Assembly: GCA_963832835.1 (NCBI GenBank)
Contig: CAWHVD010000001.1
Span: 372,001 to 436,000 of the forward strand
Direction: 5' to 3'
DNA: 64,000 bases
Origin: CAVPKN01 sp963832835
GTDB lineage: Bacteria; Chlamydiota; Chlamydiia; Chlamydiales; JAAKFR01
In this document: positions 53,358 through 62,184 of the stretch, piece by piece
How positions within the stretch are numbered: the stretch's first letter is position 1
Layout of the letters: every line of letters starts with the position of its first letter
Translations under genes and position numbers: made by a program
The notes under the pieces: generated by a model
Seen by the model: only the letters and a program-made list of their open reading frames with translations
What the model was told of the DNA's origin: nothing
The model's database searches: none

Positions 53358-54626
53358 ATGACCTCTGCTCAACCTTTGGACTGGATCAAGCAAATCGATG
53401 CTCAACTTGTGCGGCTAGATGAAAAGCCTCAATTTGGGACTCCCGCTCCTCTTGATTGGCAACAACTCGAAACCGATTTGCGTTCCGTTTTAAACAAACC
53501 CGAGCTTACCCTTACCCACTCTGCGAAGGGATGGGTCACTGCAGGGCAACTTTTACAAGGCCTCGGCGAAAACATTGTGCCCCTCACCATCGAGTGGTCA
53601 CCCTTGGAATCTCCTGTATTTTTTGTGACAGGAGAGTATACCCTCAATGAATTGATGGGCGAGCTTTTGGCAACCGAAGAAGAGGCTCCCTCATTCTATG
53701 ATCCCTCCCTTGTCGATGGATTCTGTTCTTACTTTACCGCTCAAATCCTCCGTCTTTTGTCCAAACAATCTTTTGCTGTGCCTTTAAGCCCAAGGATTGG
53801 TCCACAGTTAGATAGTATGCAAAAGGCGCTTGGAGATGAGTCCTGCTTTGCAATTGATGTTTCCTTGCAAGTGAGTGGTAAACATTTATGGGGAAGAGTG
53901 CTGCTCTCGGAAAGTTTCCGCAGCGAATGGAAAATCTATTTTGCCCACCAAGAGCCACCCCCGCTTACAGAAGAGATGCGACAAAATCTCATGGTTGACC
54001 TAGGTCTTGAAGTGGGTCAGTCGCGCTTGAAATTCGATGAGTGGAAAAAAGTGAAAATCGGCGATTACATCATTCTAGATCACTGTTCCTACGATCCTGA
54101 TGATAAGCAAGGGTCGGTCGTCTTAACGCTTCAGCAAAAGCCTCTCTTTAGAGGAAGGATTAAAGAGGGCGGGATCAAACTCACTAACTATCCCATTTAT
54201 GAAGAGGTAACCGAAATGAACGAAGAGGATACAGATAGCAACCAACCGAGTCCTTTGAGTAATGACGAAGACAATATTTACGGCGATCTCGATGATGATG
54301 ATGATGCATCGGAATTTGACGAGGATGAAGAGTTGTTTGCCGACCTTGAAGAGGAGTCGGCCTCACCCAAAAAACGCACTCAAGATACCGTTTCCGCAGA
54401 AGGTGCCACGATTTCCCCTGAACAACTTCCTGTACAGCTTACCGTCGAGGTGGGTAGAGTCAGAATGACTGCCGGTGAGCTCTTGAGCTTAACCCCCGGC
54501 AACCTTTTGGATTTGCATGTTGCTCCTGAGCAGGGCGTCGATTTGGTTGTAAACGGGAAAAAAGTAGGACGTGGAGAATTAATCCGCATGGGCGATCTGC
54601 TTGGGGTACGCATCCTAAACTTATAA
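53358..54626 (+). CDS. sctQ: T3S cytoplasmic ring / sorting platform protein SctQ
   Basis: 422 residues from the ATG at 53358 (a GTG at 53349 is also in frame). The C-terminal SPOA domain is clear: VQLTVEVGRVRMTAGELLSL, PGNLLDLHV, VVNGKKVGRGELIRMGDLLG. A second SPOA-like unit precedes it (about 205-280), separated by a very acidic linker (about 285-345, many Asp/Glu). SctQ forms the cytoplasmic sorting platform. It starts 44 bases after a family A element, so its native promoter or its link to sctP may be changed. Confidence 0.93.
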   Translation: MTSAQPLDWIKQIDAQLVRLDEKPQFGTPAPLDWQQLETDLRSVLNKPELTLTHSAKGWVTAGQLLQGLGENIVPLTIEWSPLESPVFFVTGEYTLNELMGELLATEEEAPSFYDPSLVDGFCSYFTAQILRLLSKQSFAVPLSPRIGPQLDSMQKALGDESCFAIDVSLQVSGKHLWGRVLLSESFRSEWKIYFAHQEPPPLTEEMRQNLMVDLGLEVGQSRLKFDEWKKVKIGDYIILDHCSYDPDDKQGSVVLTLQQKPLFRGRIKEGGIKLTNYPIYEEVTEMNEEDTDSNQPSPLSNDEDNIYGDLDDDDDASEFDEDEELFADLEEESASPKKRTQDTVSAEGATISPEQLPVQLTVEVGRVRMTAGELLSLTPGNLLDLHVAPEQGVDLVVNGKKVGRGELIRMGDLLGVRILNL

Positions 54627-54657
54627 AGTGGGTGAGAGGCTTTAACCATTAAGACAA

Positions 54658-56226
54658 ATGACAAATAGTTATAATATTTCAGGAAAAGAAGGTTCTACTG
54701 CAGATAGTGTCTTGCCTCAAAAGATCGGTGGATACAAAATCGAAAGCCTTCTGAATAAAGGGGGGATGAGCCTTCTTTATTTAGGTATCCACCCTGAAAC
54801 GCATGAACCGATTGCGATCAAGGTGCTCCTGCCCAAATATGTTTCCAATCCTGAAATGGTCCAGCACTTCATGCGTGAGGCCGAGATCATCGAGCTTACC
54901 AATCATCCTAATATAGTCAAGCTCTATGGCCACGGTAAGTGGGCCGGGGGCGTGTATATTGCGATGGAGTTTATTCAGGGTATTTCCTTGAGACAGATGA
55001 TCTTACAGGAGGCGATGTCTCTCAAGCGATCTCTAGAGGTCGTGCTGCAAATCGCCCATGCCCTAACCCACCTCCATGCTCATGGCATTGTGCACCGCGA
55101 TTTGAAGCCCGAAAACATCCTGCTCACAGCCCAAGGGGGTGTGAAGGTCATCGATTTCGGCATTTCTTTGATGCATACCGACATGGGTCCAAACGCCAAA
55201 AAGCGTTTTTTGGGCACGCCTGTATATATGAGCCCCGAGCAACAGCAAGATCCTGTACATGTCAGCTTTGCAGCCGATATCTATGCATTAGCAATCATTA
55301 CCTACGAGCTCATTACCGGTAGGCTTGCCTATGGAACCATCCATATCTCAATAGTTCCAAGAGGGTTGCAGAAGATTTTAGTCAAAGCCCTTCAGCCCAA
55401 TCCTGAAGATCGCTACGAGGATATTGTCGACTTTATCAGCGATATCTCTGCCTATTTAGCATCTGGCACCATAAAAAAGGATATGCGTGGTAGTGACTAC
55501 TTAGGGGAGCTCAGCGAAGGTCTTAAAGAGGCTCAAGTCTTGCTCGTGCCCAAAGAACCTCCTAAATGGAATCGCCTTGAGATGGCTTTAGCTTCGAATT
55601 GTAAAACGGCTCTCTCTTCGCTCTATTATGATTTTTTCCAGCCCAAAGATGGGGTGTACAACATTGTAATCGGAGAATCCTTGACCACCGGAGTGGAAGG
55701 GATGCTCCATATTGCCATTTTGAAAGGGATGGTGCGCGCTTTGAGCAGCGCGATTGATAGTCCTGTAGATTTCGTAAAGACTTTGAATGCGCGTATCTTA
55801 GAAACAGGATTGCATGATGTATTTTCCTTTTCGCTTCTTACACTCTACCCAAGTGTAGATCGTTTCTCATATATCTCGTGCGGTTATACCCCTTTGTGGT
55901 ATATCTCCGCTGGAGCTGAATCGCCCCGCAGATTGTCTGCGGACAATATTCCTCTGGGAAGCCAGCCAGTGGCCGATATCATCGAAGTGGATTCGAACTT
56001 CAGCATCGGTGATACACTGGTACTCCATACTTTTCAGGCAGGACGCGCGAAACAGATTGCAGAAATTGAATTGGATGAAGCCCAATTCCTGGAAGCATTA
56101 ATGGAAAACCTGTTCCTCTCTCCACAAAAACAGGTCGACGCGATCTTTCGTAAGGTATCGCAAAAAGAGGGGCGTGCATTTTTTGAACGTCCCGTAGCGG
56201 TCATCGGGGTTGAGAGGATTGTTTGA
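54658..56226 (+). CDS. pkn5: Ser/Thr protein kinase fused to a PP2C/SpoIIE-like domain (Pkn5)
   Basis: 522 residues. An N-terminal Hanks-type kinase (about 15-275) has the Gly-loop NKGGMSLLYLG, catalytic Lys in AIKVLL, HRDLKPEN, VIDFGIS and GTPVYMSPEQ, so it should be active. The C-terminal part (about 305-515) follows the RsbU/SpoIIE phosphatase pattern (YYDFF, IVIGESLTTGVEGMLHIAIL, FSYISCGYTPLWYIS, GDTLVLHTFQAG), but the metal-binding Asp positions are altered: GES in place of GD-x-S, and HTFQAG in place of YTDG. The phosphatase half is probably catalytically impaired. It is located between sctQ and sctC as in Chlamydia. Confidence 0.92.
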   Translation: MTNSYNISGKEGSTADSVLPQKIGGYKIESLLNKGGMSLLYLGIHPETHEPIAIKVLLPKYVSNPEMVQHFMREAEIIELTNHPNIVKLYGHGKWAGGVYIAMEFIQGISLRQMILQEAMSLKRSLEVVLQIAHALTHLHAHGIVHRDLKPENILLTAQGGVKVIDFGISLMHTDMGPNAKKRFLGTPVYMSPEQQQDPVHVSFAADIYALAIITYELITGRLAYGTIHISIVPRGLQKILVKALQPNPEDRYEDIVDFISDISAYLASGTIKKDMRGSDYLGELSEGLKEAQVLLVPKEPPKWNRLEMALASNCKTALSSLYYDFFQPKDGVYNIVIGESLTTGVEGMLHIAILKGMVRALSSAIDSPVDFVKTLNARILETGLHDVFSFSLLTLYPSVDRFSYISCGYTPLWYISAGAESPRRLSADNIPLGSQPVADIIEVDSNFSIGDTLVLHTFQAGRAKQIAEIELDEAQFLEALMENLFLSPQKQVDAIFRKVSQKEGRAFFERPVAVIGVERIV

Positions 56227-56318
56227 CAGATCAACATCAGTATCGTATAGATTGCTTTTGAACAAATGAAAAAAAAGATTTTGGATATACCAATACCTAA
56301 GGTCTGACTATAATCAAA

Positions 56319-58730
56319 ATGATGGCACTAAGACACTCAGTACGCATATTCGTTTCAGCCATCCTCCTGGGCCTGCCTTGCGTAATAGGACATGCAGATG
56401 AGGAGGAGCTATCATCCGAGGAGATAGTCCGTGATATGGCTCAAATCCCTCTCGACGAGGGCCTGATTTCCGACTGTCCTGGAGGTTGCGATAACTATGC
56501 ACCCAACGCTCCTTATTCTACTTCATCCCCTTCCACACAACCTCCTGCCACGCATTTTCATCTGCAACCGCCTCCAGAAGCCCCCATGAGAGGTCCTCCA
56601 TCAGCACCACTGATGATCAAACCACCCTCTGGGCCACCGCATCTCTTCCAACCACAGCCTGCACCCTCTTTCAGCGATGCGGGTCAGAAATTTTACCCCA
56701 AACCTTCTTGCCTCGGTGGTCGTGGAATCCCTCCGGAAGGCTTTACAATCAACTTCGACAACATTTCCATCGTTCAGCTCATCCAGTTTATCAGCAAGAT
56801 TTCAGGTAGCAATTTCATCTACAATGCTTCTGACTTGCAAGGCCCTGACGGTAAACCGTTGAGCATCACAATTGTTTCTGAAGATCCTGCCTCGGTCGAC
56901 GATCTTTCCGCTGCGCTGCTCCAAGTACTGAAAATGAATAACCTGTCGGTTACCGAACAGGGCAACAACGTCTTGATCTACCGCAATCAAAATATGTCGA
57001 AGGTCTCACGTGTAATTACGGATAGCAATATCGAAGAGGCTTGTGGTAATGCTGTCATTACCCGCGTGTTCCAACTCTACAACGTCGACCCTACCAAAAT
57101 CGCAGCTATCGTTAAAACCCTCGTCTCTCCTGAGGCGAATGTCGAGCCTTCTAGCGAAACACGTCACCTAATCGTCACCGACATCACAGCCAACGTCAAC
57201 AAAATCTCCGATCTTCTGCAAGCCCTTGACACCCCACAACTGGCCGTCGACGTCTTCGAATACCAAATACAAAGTAATGCCGACCCTATCTGTCTTGCAG
57301 GCCACGCCCGTGAGATTTTAGAACCCCTTGCAGTGGGCGCCACCTTTTCAATCACTCCAGAAGCCAATTCTCAGAAAATTTTCATCGTATCGACCCCTTT
57401 TATCATTGAGAAAGCCAGAAGAATCCTCGCCTCACTCGACATGGACGGAATCTCCTGTTTAGAGCCTCTCCCTCCACCGATTACCGAGCTGAAAAACAAC
57501 AGCTTTTACATGTACAAGCTTAAGTACCAAAATGGACAGGATATCGCCTTTGCCCTCCATGAGATCGGTATCAATCTCCAATCCACCGGCGTTTCCAACA
57601 TCGACTTTGTCAACACCATCTTCAGCGTCCAATGGCTCCCTGTGAACAACTCGATTGTCATCGCCGGTACCGACGATTCCATCCAAAAAGTGGTTGCCCT
57701 CATCGATGATCTCGACAGGCTTCCCAAACAAGTCTATCTCGAAGTCCTCATCCTCGACACATCACTCACCAATTCCCTCGACTTCGGTGTCCAATGGATT
57801 GCCCTCGGTGATGAACAAAACAAATTGGCTTATGGTTCAGGCTTGTTAAGCAATGCTATTCCTGGTTCTGACTTCCAAGATAGTGCTCGATTGATTCCGC
57901 AAACTAACAATCCTTTAACAGGCGGTCCTCCAGCCGTTCCTAATCCTGGTAATAACGTTTCTTTACCAGTCCCTGCTAATTTAACTGGGCCTATCGATTC
58001 TAATCTTACCTCAGCATTTGGACTAGGTATTGTAGGTAACATTCTGCGACATAATGGCAAATCATTCCTCACCTTAGGTGCTCTGATAAGTGCTTTAGAT
58101 GAAGAGCAAGATTCAACAATTGTACTCAATCCAAAGATCATGGTGGAAGACACGCAACCTGCTAATTTCTTTGTGGGTCAGAATATCCCTTACCAAACTA
58201 CCAGCACCGTGATCCAGCAAACAGGTTCGGTAACGCAAAATATCCAGTACGAAGATATTGGTATTGACCTCCAAATCACACCGACGATTTCCCCAGACAA
58301 TATGGTTACCTTGCTCATTAACCAAACTGTGGCTTCAATAGAGGGTTTTGCTGGAGCTACTAACTTAACTCCTGTAACCAATAAAATCCTGGCGACTACA
58401 CGTGTGCACGTTCCGGATGGTACATTTCTGGTCATGAGCGGACATATTTCAGATGAAGTGAATTATATCCGTTCCGGCATCCCATGCCTGGGCACACTTC
58501 CCCTCATCGGCCCGGCCTTTAGCCGTACAATCGAGCAACGTAGAAAGCGTAACCTCATTCTTTTCATCCGTCCTCAAGTTGTTACTTCTGCAGAAGGTGG
58601 TGTAAGACTTACGGATGAAGAGGGCTATCAGCACAACTGGGATGCCAATCCGTGTTCGATCTTCGATTGCGGCCCTATCCAAGCCCCTGAGTGCCAAATC
58701 TACCCTATCACCCCTGAAATGCAACACTAA
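56319..58730 (+). CDS. sctC: T3S outer-membrane secretin SctC
   Basis: 803 residues. A signal peptide (about 1-27) is followed by a Pro-rich segment (about 60-130), then N-domains (FTINFDNISIVQLIQFISKI; LIVTDITANVNKISDLLQAL) and the secretin domain with VHVPDGTFLVMSGHI and IPCLGTLPLIGPAFSR. It forms the outer-membrane ring of the injectisome. TATAAT at 56309-56314 lies too close to the ATG to be its promoter. Codon choice changes abruptly within the gene: C-ending codons up to about 57825, then A/T-ending codons to about 58440. Confidence 0.95.
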   Translation: MMALRHSVRIFVSAILLGLPCVIGHADEEELSSEEIVRDMAQIPLDEGLISDCPGGCDNYAPNAPYSTSSPSTQPPATHFHLQPPPEAPMRGPPSAPLMIKPPSGPPHLFQPQPAPSFSDAGQKFYPKPSCLGGRGIPPEGFTINFDNISIVQLIQFISKISGSNFIYNASDLQGPDGKPLSITIVSEDPASVDDLSAALLQVLKMNNLSVTEQGNNVLIYRNQNMSKVSRVITDSNIEEACGNAVITRVFQLYNVDPTKIAAIVKTLVSPEANVEPSSETRHLIVTDITANVNKISDLLQALDTPQLAVDVFEYQIQSNADPICLAGHAREILEPLAVGATFSITPEANSQKIFIVSTPFIIEKARRILASLDMDGISCLEPLPPPITELKNNSFYMYKLKYQNGQDIAFALHEIGINLQSTGVSNIDFVNTIFSVQWLPVNNSIVIAGTDDSIQKVVALIDDLDRLPKQVYLEVLILDTSLTNSLDFGVQWIALGDEQNKLAYGSGLLSNAIPGSDFQDSARLIPQTNNPLTGGPPAVPNPGNNVSLPVPANLTGPIDSNLTSAFGLGIVGNILRHNGKSFLTLGALISALDEEQDSTIVLNPKIMVEDTQPANFFVGQNIPYQTTSTVIQQTGSVTQNIQYEDIGIDLQITPTISPDNMVTLLINQTVASIEGFAGATNLTPVTNKILATTRVHVPDGTFLVMSGHISDEVNYIRSGIPCLGTLPLIGPAFSRTIEQRRKRNLILFIRPQVVTSAEGGVRLTDEEGYQHNWDANPCSIFDCGPIQAPECQIYPITPEMQH

Positions 58731-58734
58731 GAGG

Positions 58735-58825
58735 TCAGCCTGAAATACGGCTAGCCCAGGGCAGCGCCCTGGGTCAAAAGGCAAAAAAAAACATTACCTG
58801 CAGCCTCGTAGGGCTGCGACAAGCT
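58735..58825 (+). repeat. REP-like palindromes, family C partial copy 3
   Basis: A diverged short form: CAGCCTGAAATACGGCT, CCCAGGGCAGCGCCCTGGG, then GCAGCCTCGTAGGGCTGCGACAAGCT, the same modules as copies 1 and 2. It lies just after the sctC stop. Confidence 0.75.
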
Positions 58826-58834
58826 TTTAATCTC

Positions 58835-58880
58835 AAACATATTGAGGGAATTGCAATGCTCTCAATATGTTTAATCTTTT
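58835..58880 (+). terminator. Possible terminator of the second T3S operon
   Basis: A 12-bp perfect stem AAACATATTGAG / CTCAATATGTTT (58835-58846 and 58861-58872) with a 14-base loop, followed by AATCTTTT. The stem is AT-rich, so termination would be weak. Together with repeat C it occupies the gap after sctC. I see nothing else clear in 58881-59027. Confidence 0.4.
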
Positions 58881-59027
58881 ATCTTTCAAGCGCAGTAAAA
58901 TACCCACGTTTAGGGACGCTGCAATGCATAACAGGCTCTCAAGCTTCTCTGGGCATTGTGCAAAACAGATAAGGATGTGTAATATCTTTTTTATTTGACA
59001 GGACGCACATCACAAGCGAGGCTTCAC

Positions 59028-60749
59028 ATGGCGATACAATCCTATAATCTACACGAAATACTGTCCCCAAAGGATTTTGGACAAGATGAGAGGTTAATAG
59101 CTCATCATCTGATTCTTGCTCAAAAATACGATGCTACGATTGTGTGGTTAGGTGAGCACCCGGAATATCTGTCTACACAAGCAACGCGTTTTTTGCTCAC
59201 ACCTCTTCATCTATGCGCAATGGTAGGGGATCTGATGACAGCGGCCTATCTTCTAGCCCAAGATAGTGTATGCTTAGATGCACAGGACATCAGGAAATGG
59301 ACCCCTTTGCATCATGCAGCTTTGCACGCTGATCCTAAAATGTTAGAGCTCTTCCTAGCTGCCGACAAAGCAAAAGTAAGCGCTGCTTTAGCTCTGAAAA
59401 ATGAAAACAACGGCACGTATGAAGACCTAAGGAGAATGGCGTTTCCTAGTCCAGTTCCTGAAGCTGCGCAGGTTTTTTACTGTAGCGCTGAAGAGGGAAT
59501 GATCTTAGGAACGGCAGGTGATTTCCAAGGCATGACCGGGGGGCTATTTGTAAACTCAACCCAGGCGAATCCTCTTTTTTTTATGGAAGAATGGGTCTCT
59601 CCTACATGCGTTGCAGGCTCTTTTCTTCAGTTTCCACAAATAGAGCAAGAGTATGAAAGTTATTTGCCCAAGCCCTCTAGGCTCTGTCTAGGCGCGTTAA
59701 AGACGGGTCATGGAGTTTTTGCCTCAGAAGAAATTGAAGAGGGAGCCATTTTGGTTGAATATTGTGGGGAGGCTATTCATGGCGAGAACAAAAGCTCCTA
59801 TCGGATGCCTTTATGTGATGGGGGTAACATGCGGAATTTGGGGCCCATGATCAATGATGGTCCACCCAATTGTGTGGATTTTCCCGTATTCAACTTCAAA
59901 GGCTTCCCTCTGATACATGTCTTTAAGGCCATACGTACCATTGGCACAGGAGAACAGATCCTTTGGAATTATGGCTCTGGCCATCCCGTAAAAAAGGAAA
60001 AGTACACAATCTTCTCTCAATCATCTGCAGAGCAATGGTTTAGAGAACATCCTATTGCTGATCAATACAGCGCATGTATAGCTGCTTTTAAAAATGAAGA
60101 CTGGATTGCGTATAGGAAGCATTTAACGCCTCTACACTACCTTCTGGGTACTCAATCCTTCCAGATCCTTATTTTGGTGAAGAGAATTTTGGGAGTTAGT
60201 GATGTAGTTAGTTTGGCAAAAAATAGCTTTTTTCTTGAAACAGAAAAAAACATTTTTGTTTCTCAGGATGTAGAGCTAAATTTTGAAATTGTCACTGAAT
60301 TTTTTGAAATGTGTAGTGTATGTAGCAATCCAGTTGAAGCAGAAAAAGCAGCTGTATCCTTAGTCGAATATCTCTTTGCTCAGTTGACAGTGTCCAGTGT
60401 TGTTAAATTGCTCAGCTCAATTACCACAAATAATCCCCTCCCACGTAGGCTATTTAAGCAAATTCTGAACGGGAACACCTCACAAAAAATCCCTCTAGTA
60501 ATACTGGGACGTCAAATTGAAGAGATAGATTTTTTATATGCAGGTTTTTGTAAAAATCCTAATGATCTTGCACTCACAGGACAATTTGCTGCAGCTCTTG
60601 TTGCCTTTAAAAGTCCTATCGCCAGCTTGATCCTGTCAAAAAATTATATTGGGCCTATTTTAAAAAGCGAAATCACAAAAACACAATATGCTGAGCTACT
60701 TAGTTGTCATGGGCTTGAGGCTTATCTAGAGGATTTGGAAATTTTGTAA
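59028..60749 (+). CDS. Ankyrin-repeat SET-domain protein (putative protein lysine methyltransferase effector)
   Basis: 573 residues from the ATG at 59028 (GAGG upstream). Two ankyrin repeats lie at about 57-115 (TPLHLCAMVGDLMTAAYLLA; WTPLHHAALHADPKMLELFL). A SET domain lies at about 215-322: GHGVFASEEIEEGAILVEYC-GE, LGPMINDGPPNC (the N-H-S-x-x-P-N-C position) and GEQILWNYG with the catalytic Tyr. The SAM-binding GHG-V start and Tyr are retained. The last 250 residues are helical and not recognised. Such proteins can methylate host histones: Chlamydia NUE has a SET domain, and Legionella LegAS4/RomA combines SET and ankyrin. No export signal was tested. Confidence 0.85.
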   Translation: MAIQSYNLHEILSPKDFGQDERLIAHHLILAQKYDATIVWLGEHPEYLSTQATRFLLTPLHLCAMVGDLMTAAYLLAQDSVCLDAQDIRKWTPLHHAALHADPKMLELFLAADKAKVSAALALKNENNGTYEDLRRMAFPSPVPEAAQVFYCSAEEGMILGTAGDFQGMTGGLFVNSTQANPLFFMEEWVSPTCVAGSFLQFPQIEQEYESYLPKPSRLCLGALKTGHGVFASEEIEEGAILVEYCGEAIHGENKSSYRMPLCDGGNMRNLGPMINDGPPNCVDFPVFNFKGFPLIHVFKAIRTIGTGEQILWNYGSGHPVKKEKYTIFSQSSAEQWFREHPIADQYSACIAAFKNEDWIAYRKHLTPLHYLLGTQSFQILILVKRILGVSDVVSLAKNSFFLETEKNIFVSQDVELNFEIVTEFFEMCSVCSNPVEAEKAAVSLVEYLFAQLTVSSVVKLLSSITTNNPLPRRLFKQILNGNTSQKIPLVILGRQIEEIDFLYAGFCKNPNDLALTGQFAAALVAFKSPIASLILSKNYIGPILKSEITKTQYAELLSCHGLEAYLEDLEIL

Positions 60750-60860
60750 CTATTCAGGTAATCCATCTTTTTGGTTAAAAGCCTCTCTGTGGTGACTATC
60801 CACTCCCACCTTGACAAACTGGGGCTGCTCTAAGGATTCTGCTGGCTCGTGAATAGTCAC
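60746..60860 (+). mobile_element. MITE-like family A, copy 5 (uninterrupted)
   Basis: 115 bp from GTAACTATTCAGG to GAATAGTCAC, flanked by perfect GAAATTTT octamers (60738-60745 and 60861-60868). The TAA stop of the SET gene is formed by the first bases of the element; the same TTG TAA is also present after the right octamer, so the stop was not changed. It provides the empty site for family B copy 5. Confidence 0.93.
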
Positions 60861-60981
60861 GAAATTTTGTAACCGTATTGCTTTTTTATCGGCTTTTGTC
60901 AGCTGCGGGAAAGAAATCAAGCGTTTCTTTGAAGAATCGAAATCTTCTTTTTGATCGCCATAAATTGCCCCGTTTCTGACA

Positions 60982-61971
60982 ATGCTTCATATGTGTAGAC
61001 GTCTTATTGCTCTTTTGACTCTCCTAGCCTTTACAGCAGCGTGCGCAAGGGTGCCCACTTATATTGAGCCCGTGGTGCAAGCCCCACCTCATCCCAAGGA
61101 AATTCAGAGAGAAAAGCGGTTTTTTCTCAGTTTGCCACCCGATTTTTCGGTCTCACCCTTTACTCCTTTAAGCCCAGCAGAACAGGCAACAGATTGGGGA
61201 AAAGAGTACCGAATTGCTCTGTGTTTTGCAGATGATTTTGATCTTTATCGTGCGATCACTAACTTGAAGCGGGCTCTTTGTCTAATTACGCCTGATGCTA
61301 AAGAACGTAAGCTGGAAATTGAGTACATGGTGGCGTTGGCCTATTTTTTAGGTCAAAAGTATGTAGAGGTCGTATATGCGGTCGAATCAACTGATCTGCT
61401 GCAGGTCGACGTGACTTTTCCGGCTTGGCGCGATCTTCTACTCATTCTTTATGAAAGCTATGGCCAACTGGGCCGCCCGGAACATGCAGCCCACATGATG
61501 TGCCTGCTCGAAGAGCAAGATCCGGGGGCTGTTTGTAAGTTGAATTTACTATCTGTTGTTAAGCAAGCCGATTTCGATGCTTTGGAACGTGAAGGGCAGG
61601 CTAATCATCCCTATTTAGAGAGAATAGTCTGTGGTTATCGTGCGGAGGCCAAGTCGGTACGTAAAGCGCAAGGGCTCAATGCTGTTTTGCCAGGAGCCGG
61701 CTATTGGTATGTTGGCCTTAAGCAAACAGCGGTGACCGCCTTTCTCATCAATGGCCTCTTTATCGCCGCAGGCGTACATCTGATCAATGAGGGGCATGGA
61801 GCTGCCGCAGCCATTGTGCTTAGTCTTGAAGGGGGCTGGTATTTTGGTGGGATCGCAGGAGCCGGGTATGCTGCAAAATCGTATAATGAACATCTCTATT
61901 GCAACTTTGCAGACAAAATTGCTCAGCGCGAGGCCTATTTCCCTCGCATGATGCTCAATTACACCTTCTAA
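60982..61971 (+). CDS. Lipoprotein with TPR-like region and C-terminal membrane segments
   Basis: 329 residues. The lipoprotein signal peptide has lipobox FTAAC at about residue 21; a second ATG three codons in is possible. Helical repeats follow (about 75-200). The C-terminal part has the motif LNAVLPGAGYWYVGLKQTAV and two or three hydrophobic segments (about 235-300), a layout found in several bacterial envelope proteins of unknown role. The stop TAA is the triplet flanking family B copy 6. Confidence 0.75.
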   Translation: MLHMCRRLIALLTLLAFTAACARVPTYIEPVVQAPPHPKEIQREKRFFLSLPPDFSVSPFTPLSPAEQATDWGKEYRIALCFADDFDLYRAITNLKRALCLITPDAKERKLEIEYMVALAYFLGQKYVEVVYAVESTDLLQVDVTFPAWRDLLLILYESYGQLGRPEHAAHMMCLLEEQDPGAVCKLNLLSVVKQADFDALEREGQANHPYLERIVCGYRAEAKSVRKAQGLNAVLPGAGYWYVGLKQTAVTAFLINGLFIAAGVHLINEGHGAAAAIVLSLEGGWYFGGIAGAGYAAKSYNEHLYCNFADKIAQREAYFPRMMLNYTF

Positions 61972-62132
61972 TACCATTTCCAGAAAATAAAGTCACGAAT
62001 TGGCACTGTATAACACGCCATTTTTGAACGATCCTTTCTAGCTTAGGCGCAAAAACATAGGCTTCGAAACGATCGTCCAAATCTGTCATGTTACCCAGTG
62101 CCACTTCATGGCTTTATTTTCTGGAAATGGTA
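61972..62132 (-). mobile_element. MITE-like family B, copy 6
   Basis: 161 bp, reverse orientation, TAA on both sides (61969-61971 and 62133-62135); the left TAA is the stop codon of the lipoprotein gene. The right junction forms GGTATAAAT. It fills most of the gap before the MFS gene. Confidence 0.92.
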
Positions 62133-62184
62133 TAAATACTTCCAGGGTCGCATAAAAATATTGCCATAGAGTATCAGATGGGAT

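Noticed and set aside
56309..56314. TATAAT as sctC promoter
   Set aside because: It lies only five bases before the ATG and has no -35 at proper distance.
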